A stretch of 20,424 nt of DNA, taken from NCBI GenBank assembly GCA_009784995.1, contig WQXE01000019.1, positions 1 to 20,424 on the forward strand, given 5' to 3'. Position 1 is the first letter of the stretch. Each line of letters starts with the position of its first letter. The notes under the pieces were generated by a model. The model made no database searches and was not told the DNA's origin. It saw nothing but the letters and a program-made list of their open reading frames with translations. The stretch comes from Treponema sp. (GTDB taxonomy: Bacteria > Spirochaetota > Spirochaetia > Treponematales > Breznakiellaceae). Position numbers and translations under genes: made by a program. Below, in pieces: positions 8,837-15,737 of the stretch.

Positions 8837-9673
8837 ATGGTTTTATTAATAAACCAATATCTGGTGCAGGCATATCGTATCCCTACAGGTTCAATGATCG
8901 ACACTTTAAATATCGGAGATCATGTTTTTGTTAATAAGTTGGTGTATGGACCGGAATTACTGCCCGGTTTAGCGAAATTACCCAGTCCGTTTCAGCCCAA
9001 AAGAAACGATATTATCATTTTTGAAAGTCCCGCTTACATTTCCCGCGGAACAGTTTTCGATATTGCCCAACGCGTTATTTACATGCTTACCCTTTCATTT
9101 GTAGATATTGACAGGGATGAAAAAGGAGAACCGCGGGTTCATTTTTTAATAAAAAGAGCTGTAGGGCAGGGTGGAGATCGTTTTAAGATTGAAAACGGCA
9201 ACATGAAAATAATGTTCGCTGGCGAAGACCGGTGGGTAGATGAAAGAGAATATAATACCGCGAGAGGCTGGAATCATAATATTACAAGGCTTGTGCCTCA
9301 GGAAAACTACGCGGTTTTGGAAGCGGCGGGAAAAACCAGAGGCTGGTCAGAATCCATGATGTCAGTTTCGCAGGAGTTAATTGGTAAATCAGCGGAAATT
9401 GAAAGAATGGTATACGGCGATATTTTTACTTTTCATAACGCGAGGTTTGAAACATTAAGAAAAGCCGCCGTACATAACAAGCGTCATGCTACCCGTCACG
9501 TTAGGGAACATGCGCTTGGCTGGTATATACCTGAAGGAAGAGTTTTTCCAATGGGAGATAACCGTGACAGTTCAAATGACGGAAGAAATTTTGGACCTGT
9601 CAGAAAATCTAAAGTTCTTGGCAGCGGAATGTTTATTTATTGGCCAATTTGGCGGATGAACAGTATTAATTAA
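8837..9673 (+). CDS. lepB: Type I signal peptidase (LepB), anchor interrupted upstream
   Basis: Membrane-bound protease that removes signal peptides from exported proteins with a Ser-Lys dyad. From the ATG at 8837 (278 aa) the catalytic Ser is S19 in PTGSM, the general-base Lys is K106 in FLIKRAVGQGGDRF, and box E is MGDNRDSSNDGRNFGPV (239-255). The long insertion between boxes is normal for treponemal LepB as far as I recall. The start is a problem. The coding frame clearly begins upstream, because WIEAFLWAACMVLLINQYLVQAY is one continuous anchor helix and only its second half follows this ATG. A TAA 45 nt before the ATG blocks the natural start at 8675. GGGCGG six nucleotides before the ATG could allow reinitiation. 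The second signal peptidase gene begins 9 nt after its stop. Confidence 0.9.
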   Translation: MVLLINQYLVQAYRIPTGSMIDTLNIGDHVFVNKLVYGPELLPGLAKLPSPFQPKRNDIIIFESPAYISRGTVFDIAQRVIYMLTLSFVDIDRDEKGEPRVHFLIKRAVGQGGDRFKIENGNMKIMFAGEDRWVDEREYNTARGWNHNITRLVPQENYAVLEAAGKTRGWSESMMSVSQELIGKSAEIERMVYGDIFTFHNARFETLRKAAVHNKRHATRHVREHALGWYIPEGRVFPMGDNRDSSNDGRNFGPVRKSKVLGSGMFIYWPIWRMNSIN

Positions 9674-9682
9674 AGGAAAATT

Positions 9683-10399
9683 ATGTTTGATAAATCTACA
9701 TTATATTCATATAAAGCTCTTAAATATCAACGTCATAGAATTCTAAAATATTTGATTGTTTTTTTTATTTTATATATATTATATAATTGTCTTACCGCGT
9801 TTTTCTTTTCGGTTTGGGTAGTTGATAATAATACGATGCAGCCGGGTATTAACGCGGGGGATAGAATTATTTTTTCATCTTTTTCCGCTCCATGGAATAA
9901 AAATGAGGAAAATCCGTATTCATTTAAACGCGGCAGTGTTGTGTTAGTCGATATGAGGCACGAAAGAAATCAAGGATTTCCATTGCGTATAGTTGATGGA
10001 GTTGTCAGATTTTTTACAGCGCAAAGAGTCAGTATTTTTTCAGGGCGCGGTCAGTTTTATATTAAAAGAGTTATCGCTCTTCCCGGTGATGAAATTTCCA
10101 TGAACAATTATATATTCAGGGTAAAAGCTGCTGGGAATATGTTTAGTCTTACAGAATACGAACTGTCAAATAAGCCGTATCATCCCGCGATACCGCAAGT
10201 TTCCGAGCTTTGGGATGATTCACTGCCGTTTTCCGGAAATATGGATACAATAATTCTAGGACCGGACGAATGTTTTGTAATTTCTGATGATCGTTCTAAC
10301 ACAAACGATTCCCGTACATGGGGCGCGATATCTCCTTCGCTGATTACATCAAGAGCTGTAATTAGAATCTGGCCCTTAAATAAAATTGAAATTTTTTAA
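9683..10399 (+). CDS. lepB: Signal peptidase I paralogue with Thr at the nucleophile position
   Basis: A 238-aa LepB family member directly behind the first one (9-nt gap, AAGGAA before the ATG). A single anchor helix spans about residues 21-47 after a basic cytoplasmic start. Box B reads NNTMQPG, so the expected catalytic Ser is T51 (codon ACG at 9833-9835). The general base is present as K128 in FYIKRVIALPGDE. Box E is altered but recognisable: ISDDRSNTNDSRTWGAI (200-216), with SDD in place of the usual GDN. Family membership is firm. Whether it cleaves preproteins, has changed specificity, or is inactive cannot be told; Thr can in principle act as a nucleophile. Its 3' end overlaps hemW by 14 nt, which suggests translational coupling. 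Confidence 0.85.
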   Translation: MFDKSTLYSYKALKYQRHRILKYLIVFFILYILYNCLTAFFFSVWVVDNNTMQPGINAGDRIIFSSFSAPWNKNEENPYSFKRGSVVLVDMRHERNQGFPLRIVDGVVRFFTAQRVSIFSGRGQFYIKRVIALPGDEISMNNYIFRVKAAGNMFSLTEYELSNKPYHPAIPQVSELWDDSLPFSGNMDTIILGPDECFVISDDRSNTNDSRTWGAISPSLITSRAVIRIWPLNKIEIF

Positions 10400-11570
10400 T
10401 TCCGCTTCCTTATATATTCATATTCCCTTTTGCGCCTCTCTTTGCGACTATTGCGATTTTTATTCTGTAAAATTAAATAAAATTGCTAACGAATATATTG
10501 ATGTTTACATAAACGCGCTAATTACTGATATTAATTACCAAATAAAATATCTTAATATTAATGAAATTCCTACTGTTTATATTGGAGGCGGAACACCATC
10601 AATACTTGGAAAAAAAATTAAAATTCTTTTTAACGCTTTAAATAAAATTCAAAATTTTAAACCAGTAGAATTTACGATAGAAGCCAACCCTGAATCTATT
10701 ACAGAAGATTTTCTAAAAATTTGCAAGGATGGCGGTGTAAATAGATTAAGTCTTGGCGTGCAGACTTTTTTTGAACCTTCGCGTGAAGTGGTAAACCGAG
10801 GCAAGATAGAGAAAATTTTCACGCAAAGACGCAGAGGACGCAAAGAGCGCAAAGGAATAGAAGAGGTTTTAAAAGGTATCGAACTAACTTCAAGTTATTT
10901 TTCAGAAAGTTTATCTATTGATCTAATTACCGGGTTGCCGTTTCAGGATGAAAAAATAATAATCGACGATATAAAAAAAGTTTTGGAATACAAACCTTCA
11001 CATATTTCCCTTTACAGTCTTACTGTAGAAGACGGAACACCATTACAGGAAAAAATAAAAAAAGGTTTAATAAAACTACCATCAGAAGATTTTACAGATT
11101 CATTATGGCTGAAAGGCTGTGATACATTAAAAAAAGCGGGTTTTGAGCAATATGAAGTTTCTAACTTTTCGATTAATAATAAAAAGTGCTTTCACAATAT
11201 GAATTATTGGAAAATGAAAAACTGGATAGGCGTTGGTCCCTCCGCGTCCGGCACATTAATAAACGAACAAACAAAAACCGCCAATCGTTTTACTTACAAT
11301 GAAGATATAGAAGCGTACATTAAAAATCCTTCGATCCACACAACGGTTTTAAATAAATTAGACACAAAAACTTTAATAAAAGACAGTATTCTTATGGGTT
11401 ATAGATGTAAAGAAGGTTTAGACAACGAATTGTTTCAACAGCGTTTTGGATATTCAATCGAAGATTTAATTCCCAAGACTCTAGAACGCTGGAAAGAAAA
11501 AGACAAAATGATGTTTCTAAATAGTTTTGTTAAAGACGCGTTCGCGGAATTGGATGAAGAATCTCATTAA
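10386..11570 (+). CDS. hemW: HemW-type radical SAM protein (haem chaperone-like, coproporphyrinogen oxidase family)
   Basis: A 394-aa radical SAM protein. The 4Fe-4S/SAM motif is C16-x3-C20-x2-C23 followed by DFYS, which marks HemW; HemN has a fourth nearby Cys. Further landmarks are YIGGGTPS (65-72), IEANPES (98-104), LSLGVQTF (121-128), SIDLITGLP and NYWKMKNWIGVGPSASG near the C-terminal HemN_C-like domain. The only start that retains the N-terminal strand LYIHIPFC is TTG at 10386, inside the previous gene, which fits coupled translation. HemW family members bind haem and are thought to hand it to respiratory enzymes; the role in a spirochaete is uncertain. Oddity: residues 145-157 (FTQRRRGRKERKG) are encoded by a dispersed-repeat-like insert, between the GVQTF strand and the SIDL strand, and have no counterpart in the family pattern I know. 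Confidence 0.92.
   Translation: MKFFNSASLYIHIPFCASLCDYCDFYSVKLNKIANEYIDVYINALITDINYQIKYLNINEIPTVYIGGGTPSILGKKIKILFNALNKIQNFKPVEFTIEANPESITEDFLKICKDGGVNRLSLGVQTFFEPSREVVNRGKIEKIFTQRRRGRKERKGIEEVLKGIELTSSYFSESLSIDLITGLPFQDEKIIIDDIKKVLEYKPSHISLYSLTVEDGTPLQEKIKKGLIKLPSEDFTDSLWLKGCDTLKKAGFEQYEVSNFSINNKKCFHNMNYWKMKNWIGVGPSASGTLINEQTKTANRFTYNEDIEAYIKNPSIHTTVLNKLDTKTLIKDSILMGYRCKEGLDNELFQQRFGYSIEDLIPKTLERWKEKDKMMFLNSFVKDAFAELDEESH
10818..10856 (+). repeat. CGCAAAG-type dispersed repeat inserted in frame in hemW
   Basis: A 39-bp stretch (13 codons) built from CGCAAAG / CGCAGAGGA units: it begins TTCACGCAAAGACGCAGA and continues with two more CGCAAAG copies. It keeps the reading frame and encodes a highly basic loop. 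A related copy lies at 11995-12021. Its base pattern, GC- and purine-rich, differs from the AT-rich coding sequence around it. Confidence 0.7.
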
Positions 11571-11613
11571 TTTTCATTATTTATTTTTTCCGCATAATCA
11601 ACAAGGTTTATTT

Positions 11614-11868
11614 TTACGCATGAACAAATCTTCTGATAGGGCTTATACGCGGATGATCTTCTATGTATGCATCATTTGGATCTACCGGGATGTTTTTTAG
11701 ACAAAATGTACCTGGCGCTTTTACTCTGATTGTTTCTTTGTAAGCATCTCCAATATTATCATAAGCACCTATTACCGCATCACCTACAATTACAATCGCT
11801 TTGCCAATATATTTTTCTCTAAGAATATCCCTATTTTCATGATAATATTTATTCTCTGTCTCGAACAT
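11614..11868 (-). CDS. Small protein of unknown function (DUF5678-like)
   Basis: An 84-aa protein. The ATG at 11866-11868 has AGGAG at ideal spacing (ATAGGAGATATT before ATG), so this start is preferred over the longer open frame that extends to 12126 through repeat-derived sequence. The pattern HENRDILREKYIGKAIVIVGD (residues 10-30), then a Gly/Asp turn, then AYKETIRVKAPGTFCLKNIPVD, resembles small 'eKYxGKwvai...dxvxaygxsxxeA' proteins of the DUF5678 type, which I recall from memory. No signal peptide or membrane segment is seen. It converges on hemW with 43 nt between stops. No function is assigned; the genomic context (dispersed repeats upstream) gives no clue. Confidence 0.65.
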   Translation of the reverse strand: MFETENKYYHENRDILREKYIGKAIVIVGDAVIGAYDNIGDAYKETIRVKAPGTFCLKNIPVDPNDAYIEDHPRISPIRRFVHA

Positions 11869-11994
11869 AATATCTCCTATATTATTATATATAACATAAG
11901 AAAAGATATAAAACAAGGAAAAATGATGAAAGATATTTATAGAAATCCGCGGACACTTCCCCCTCACCATTCTTCGCTCCAGGAACCAGAAGAA

Positions 11995-12021
11995 TTCACG
12001 CCAAGACGCTAAACCGCAAAG
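11995..12021 (+). repeat. Second copy of the CGCAAAG-type repeat
   Basis: TTCACGCCAAGACGCTAAAC followed by CGCAAAG. It aligns with the hemW insert: both start TTCACGC, share AAGACGC, and end with CGCAAAG after a variable 4-6-nt middle. This shows that the hemW insert belongs to a family in this genome rather than being ordinary coding sequence. Confidence 0.55.
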
Positions 12022-12065
12022 TTTAGCAATTATTAATTTTATCAATTTTTTTATAACTTTTTTAA

Positions 12066-12283
12066 TACAGGCGGAGCAGGGGCTGAGCAGAAAAACATTT
12101 CTGGAGCTCCCTGCGGCAGGAGACATGTAAACAAGTAACGAAAATTAGAGAGAATAAAAGTCCTGCGTCTAAAATGCATACCGCTTTCTTGGGTAATTAA
12201 GTTCTTCTTCATTTTAGATGCAGGATGGCTCCGAAAGCAGGTTCGTCCAGCGTTTTTCTGAACAGAAACATGCACCGCCTGTA
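12066..12283. repeat. 218-bp imperfect palindrome (MITE-like or structured RNA)
   Basis: The ends are perfect inverted repeats TACAGGCGG (12066-12074) and CCGCCTGTA (12275-12283). Inward, further blocks match in the same inverted order: CAGAAAAAC, CTGGA, CCTGC, GGAG, CAT, and an inner pair TCCTGCGTCTAAAATG (12161-12176) / CATTTTAGATGCAGGA (12210-12225) with one wobble-compatible mismatch. The left arm has about 34 extra nucleotides before the inner block. The outer TA on both sides could be a TA target duplication as in IS630/mariner-type elements, with CAGGCGG as the terminal repeat. Origin is inference; the symmetry is seen. Confidence 0.65.
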
Positions 12284-12344
12284 CTATAGAACGATGGAGG
12301 AGTTATAAAGAAATTAATTGCAAGATTAAAATGTCTACCAAGCT

Positions 12345-13007
12345 TCAAGTGGCGCTGCGGATATATCGCGGACCGGAAATTAAATACTCATCGCAATCAC
12401 TGTCAAATATTTTTATTAAATTCGCGATTGCGATTATTTCTTTCGCGTATCCTTTTTTTTCATATTCAAGTATTACTTTTTGTTTTAAATCTTGAGATAG
12501 TATTTCGTATAATTTATCAGAGCCCGGTCCTGTTAAAAATATTTTCTCTGTATTTTTTTTAATAAAATTATTTATTACATTTACAAGTTCTAATGAATCA
12601 GCTTCCGCGTCCTCTGTAAGACGTTTGTTACCATCGTAAAAAGCGTAGTAATAAGCGTTTTTTCTGGATTCAATTACCGCTAATTTAATTTTATTTTCCG
12701 GTAAAGAAAACGCGATACAATCTAAAGTAGGTATGGGAGCGAAAGGAATAGAAAGAGAAAGAGCCAAACCTTTAGCGACCGAATAACCAATGCGAAGCCC
12801 TGTAAATGATCCCGGTCCTTCCAAACATAAAACACCGTTTAATTCCGCGGGTTTTAAAGAAGCTTCTTTCATTAAGTCATCAATACAGTTCATTATTATT
12901 TCTGATTGTTTCATTTCTCCGTCTAATTGCGAATAGAAAACTTCACTGCCATTAGAAACCGCGGCGGAAAGTATCGAAGAAACACAGTCTATAGCCAGAA
13001 GATTCAT
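12345..13007 (-). CDS. tsaB: tRNA threonylcarbamoyladenosine (t6A) biosynthesis protein TsaB
   Basis: A 220-aa member of the ASKHA-fold family. TsaB pairs with TsaD and TsaE to transfer threonylcarbamoyl to A37 of ANN-decoding tRNAs. Visible signatures are the N-terminal strand MNLLAIDCVSSILSAAVSNG and the conserved EGPGSFTGLRIG (63-74), which is diagnostic for TsaB. The C-terminal part is diverged, as is usual. Its ATG overlaps the tsaE stop in an ATGA arrangement, which implies translational coupling. It is the last gene of the long leftward series that begins in the flagellar genes. No clear terminator is seen after its TGA; the palindromic element starts about 60 nt downstream and could end the transcript. 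tsaD is not in the window. Confidence 0.93.
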   Translation of the reverse strand: MNLLAIDCVSSILSAAVSNGSEVFYSQLDGEMKQSEIIMNCIDDLMKEASLKPAELNGVLCLEGPGSFTGLRIGYSVAKGLALSLSIPFAPIPTLDCIAFSLPENKIKLAVIESRKNAYYYAFYDGNKRLTEDAEADSLELVNVINNFIKKNTEKIFLTGPGSDKLYEILSQDLKQKVILEYEKKGYAKEIIAIANLIKIFDSDCDEYLISGPRYIRSAT

Positions 13008-13453
13008 AAATTAAAATTCTCCAAACCGTTTATGTTTATCTGCCTTGTTATATTTCCTGTTATTAAAATATTAACAGTTATTTTTTCTTCCGGCAGTATT
13101 TTAATTATACGTTCACTCCATTCGATAACAGAAATACCATTGGAAAAAATTAGTTCAAGTCCGCCGGTATTTTCAAAATCATTTTCATCGCTTAAGCGGT
13201 ATACATCAATATGATAGAAGGCGGGATAACCAATTCGCTGATATTCATTAATAATGTTATATGTAGGACTTGTTATTTCTTCTTTTATTCCCAATCCAAG
13301 CGCGATACCTTTGGTAAAATATGTTTTACCGCTGCCAAGCGTGCCTTGAAGCGCGACAATAGAACCGGGTATAAGATGATTTGCCAGTTTAGTTCCAATA
13401 TCAGAAGTTTCTTGTGGTGAGTTAGAAATAAAAGAGTAATCCTGTTTATTCAG
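13004..13453 (-). CDS. tsaE: tRNA t6A biosynthesis ATPase TsaE, probable non-canonical start
   Basis: P-loop ATPase that drives the TsaB-TsaD cycle. Started at CTG 13451-13453 it has 149 aa, normal for TsaE: NSPQET (11-16), Walker A GTLGSGKT (37-44), SPTYNIINEY, FYHIDVYRL and VIEWSERI are all present. The frame contains no ATG, GTG or TTG before codon 54 (TTG, 13292-13294), which would delete the P-loop. Candidate starts are CTG at 13453, which overlaps the stop of the previous gene (CTGAATAA) with GGCGGG seven nucleotides upstream, and ATT at 13429 with AGGA ten nucleotides upstream. CTG is preferred because it keeps the first strand YSFISNSP. Function is certain from motifs; the start is uncertain. 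It overlaps tsaB by four nucleotides. Confidence 0.88.
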   Translation of the reverse strand: MNKQDYSFISNSPQETSDIGTKLANHLIPGSIVALQGTLGSGKTYFTKGIALGLGIKEEITSPTYNIINEYQRIGYPAFYHIDVYRLSDENDFENTGGLELIFSNGISVIEWSERIIKILPEEKITVNILITGNITRQININGLENFNL

Positions 13454-13709
13454 GAAGCCCGCCGGCGTTATCTAATTCTGTTATGTAATTTTTTAATTCA
13501 CGGTTTACGGGTATTAAAGGATAGTCGATTGTATCAATAAAAGTAACAGTTATCTCCTTATGACCTGTTGGTTTTGATTCGATGGAAAAATCTATACGGA
13601 AATCTGTTGGTTTGTCGTTTAATTCGATAACTGCCACACCTGTGTAAAGTCTGCGGTAATAGATAGGGTAATCTTTTCTGATCATGTCTTTAATACTGAT
13701 AATCTTCAT
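13446..13709 (-). CDS. Conserved small protein of unknown function in the flagellar-t6A operon
   Basis: An 87-aa protein. The ATG at 13707-13709 is preferred over an upstream in-frame start at 13751 because GAGGAA stands six nucleotides before it and it gives no overlap with the PilZ gene (16-nt gap). The sequence starts MKIISIKDMIRKDYPIYYRR, then a beta-rich part (GVAVIELNDKPTDFRIDFSI, KEITVTFIDTIDYPLIP) and a short C-terminal helix. No signal peptide, membrane segment or known motif is seen. It sits between a PilZ protein and tsaE. From memory a similar small gene stands at this place in Treponema pallidum. Function unknown; position suggests a link to motility or to the PilZ protein. Confidence 0.7.
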   Translation of the reverse strand: MKIISIKDMIRKDYPIYYRRLYTGVAVIELNDKPTDFRIDFSIESKPTGHKEITVTFIDTIDYPLIPVNRELKNYITELDNAGGLPE

Positions 13710-13725
13710 TTTGCTTTCCTCACTT

Positions 13726-14853
13726 TTACTCGCGGCCGTATTCGTAAACAAATGAGTTAACTATGTTCATGGATTTTTGTGAAACTCTCAAAAATCTGAC
13801 ATGAATAACTGTACCCATACCTGTACGATTTGATCTTAATACTTGTCCCAATGCCGCGACTGTCTGATTATCCTGTGTAAACTCAATTTTAAATCTGGCG
13901 CCAACCTGCACAGGAGACATCATTTTAATTGAACAGCCACCTACAGAAATATCTGTGATATTCCCTGTAAAACGGCGCTTGTCAACTATCAAGCGTTGTT
14001 TCTTTCCGCTCCCTTCAACATACACTAAATTCATGGTACAGGCAATAGTCGCTTGACGCCTTCTGTAGCGTCTTTGCGATAAAAACCGAAGCTGGTTTGA
14101 ATGAGCAAGCTGCAGGGCAGGGTGCCCGTCCCTTGTCGCGTATCCCAATACGCGAGTTTCAAAGGAAAATCCTTTATTATTTTTGGTAAAAAACATTATG
14201 TTAAGTTTTGTGCCTTTGGGTATTTTTACCTGGCTTCCCAATACGGTTTTTGGAGCTTCCAGTAAAAGATGATCACCTTTAGCGGATAAAAGATTTATAT
14301 TTATTTTATCTCTTCCGTAATTAATTGTAAAAACTGTATCGTCTTTTATCTGCTGAGTAGATGTAAGACCTCCAAAAACCGTGTTTTCAAGGACATTTCT
14401 GGTGGAAAAAAGAATTGCCAATTTACGCTGAATTTCATTCGGCGATTCTTTTCCGTTTTTTATAAGTATGTAAGAACGCTTAAAATGCCTGTCAAGCAGC
14501 GCGGGAGTATTAATGGATTTTTCAGGTTCCGCGACTTGATCATTTTTAAAGACAAAATCCAGCATCCTTGTCTGTTCATGATTAAGACCAATATTTCGCG
14601 CGATTCGGCTGACAGTAAAAGCCGAAAAAAATCCGCCTCTTCCTCCTCCGCCGCCGCCTCCGGAACCTGATGATTTCTTTCTGGGAACGCCGCCTCCTTT
14701 TTTACTGGAGGAATTTAGAATCGCGAGTCCCGCGATGATAATAGCGACAACAACCGCGCCAATAATGATATCTGTCACTGAAACATTGGAATCCATGTTA
14801 AAATCTGTCGCGGAAACCTGTAACGGGATAAGTTTTAAGAAATTTGCTGTCAT
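13726..14853 (-). CDS. Membrane-anchored PilZ-domain (c-di-GMP receptor) protein
   Basis: A 375-aa protein. One membrane helix lies at about residues 29-46 (IIIGAVVVAIIIAGLAIL), followed by a basic, glycine-rich linker with a run of seven Gly (62-74). The soluble part (about 75-375) has a YcgR-N-like beta domain (about 170-255) and a C-terminal PilZ domain with both c-di-GMP signatures: RRYRRRQ (261-267, RxxxR) and DISVGG (301-306, DxSxxG). It probably senses cyclic-di-GMP and modulates flagellar function, as YcgR does in enteric bacteria and PlzA-type proteins do in spirochaetes; the target is not visible. Its ATG overlaps the previous stop by four nucleotides, with AGGG seven nucleotides upstream. 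Family call firm, flagellar role inferred from position. Confidence 0.9.
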   Translation of the reverse strand: MTANFLKLIPLQVSATDFNMDSNVSVTDIIIGAVVVAIIIAGLAILNSSSKKGGGVPRKKSSGSGGGGGGGRGGFFSAFTVSRIARNIGLNHEQTRMLDFVFKNDQVAEPEKSINTPALLDRHFKRSYILIKNGKESPNEIQRKLAILFSTRNVLENTVFGGLTSTQQIKDDTVFTINYGRDKININLLSAKGDHLLLEAPKTVLGSQVKIPKGTKLNIMFFTKNNKGFSFETRVLGYATRDGHPALQLAHSNQLRFLSQRRYRRRQATIACTMNLVYVEGSGKKQRLIVDKRRFTGNITDISVGGCSIKMMSPVQVGARFKIEFTQDNQTVAALGQVLRSNRTGMGTVIHVRFLRVSQKSMNIVNSFVYEYGRE

Positions 14854-15716
14854 TTATTACCCTGTGATTCTTCCTGATTATGAATGTTTTCGATAACTTT
14901 TTTATAAAGGTCTTTTAGTTTTGGAGAGGCTTCATATTCTGTAAGATCGCCTACAAGTACGGAATCGTTTTTTTCGTACGCTTCCAAAAGATCTTTTAGT
15001 ACACATCCAAATTCTGTTAATAACTGGGTAATTGGTTTTTCGTTTTGCGAAGCGGCAGATTCGTTTTTTAAAAAATACCCCTGTATATCAAGCTGTTTAA
15101 TAATCCGGAATATTTTTTCTGTAACAGCGGTAAAGACCTGAATCGTTTGAGCCGCTCGCGCGTCTTTTCCGGTTTGTATATCCAATGGAAGATCTACAAG
15201 CCTTTCACAAATTTCATTTAATATAGGTTCTATATCTGTTAATTCTTTTTTAGGGTCATGTACTTCGCGCTGGATTTCTTCTGTTATGGAAATTAATGTA
15301 TGTACGGCAACTTCGCCGATAGAAAATGTATTTACACAAAACATATAAAGGTCTGGAATTTCCGCGCGAATAAATTGAGCGGTAGCGCTGTCCTTCCATT
15401 TATCAAAATAATTTGTTTTTTCTTCGAAGTTAAGATTTGCGTATTCATTAATATCTTCAAGAAGATTTATAAGGCTCGCGGCGGTTAATTCCGCGATTAC
15501 ATTTGTATGTATATCAATACAAGTAATTGTTTTAATATCTCTTCCAAAAATTTCTTCGATCATCGAAGCGCTTACAGACTGTCCGTCTATATTAATTTCT
15601 GATATACGATGCCCGGAATCGGTAAGCCACTGTTCAAGATTGGCTAAAACTTCACCTACAGTACATTCATTATCAAGACTTACATCAAGTGTTTTATCGT
15701 TTATTTTTATTTCCAT
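14850..15716 (-). CDS. Conserved protein of unknown function between fliD and the PilZ gene
   Basis: A 288-aa acidic soluble protein. The first 75 residues alternate strands and short helices (MEIKINDKTLDVSL, TVGEVLANLEQWL, ISEINIDGQSVS) in the manner of a ubiquitin-like fold. The rest (about 75-288) is predicted almost wholly helical, with long amphipathic stretches such as EEIQREVHDPKKELTDIEPI. No catalytic motif, signal peptide or membrane segment is found. The ATG at 15714-15716 has GGAG at seven nucleotides. It starts 21 nt after fliD and overlaps the PilZ gene by four nucleotides, so translation is likely coupled. This placement, and its place in treponemes as I recall it, make a flagellar assembly or c-di-GMP-linked role plausible. 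No name is assigned. Confidence 0.75.
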   Translation of the reverse strand: MEIKINDKTLDVSLDNECTVGEVLANLEQWLTDSGHRISEINIDGQSVSASMIEEIFGRDIKTITCIDIHTNVIAELTAASLINLLEDINEYANLNFEEKTNYFDKWKDSATAQFIRAEIPDLYMFCVNTFSIGEVAVHTLISITEEIQREVHDPKKELTDIEPILNEICERLVDLPLDIQTGKDARAAQTIQVFTAVTEKIFRIIKQLDIQGYFLKNESAASQNEKPITQLLTEFGCVLKDLLEAYEKNDSVLVGDLTEYEASPKLKDLYKKVIENIHNQEESQGNK

Positions 15717-15737
15717 GACTATCTCCGGGTACCTGTG

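Larger units (their letters stand above)
11869..12344. other. 476-bp stretch without a convincing gene, rich in repeats
   Basis: The upstream region of the DUF5678-like gene is AT-rich up to about 11940. A CGCAAAG-type repeat copy follows at 11995-12021, then a perfect small hairpin GCTAAAC (12008-12014) / GTTTAGC (12021-12027), an AT-rich run to 12065, and the 218-bp imperfect palindrome at 12066-12283. The 60 bp from there to the tsaB stop contain GGAGGAGTTATAA-like sequence but no reading frame of interest. Open frames here cross the repeats and show no protein-like composition. Confidence 0.7.

Noticed and set aside
11869..12126. N-terminal extension of the DUF5678-like ORF on the minus strand.
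   Set aside because: The extension is translated from the CGCAAAG-type repeat and part of the palindrome, has low-complexity composition, and a clear AGGAG-ATG start exists at 11868.
12051..12275. A 74-codon open frame on the minus strand inside the palindrome.
   Set aside because: It follows the inverted-repeat arms, has no ribosome-binding site and no protein-like pattern.
13004..13294. A 96-aa tsaE starting at TTG 13294.
   Set aside because: It would lack the Walker A motif and first strand, which are encoded in the same open frame just upstream; the longer form matches the family length.
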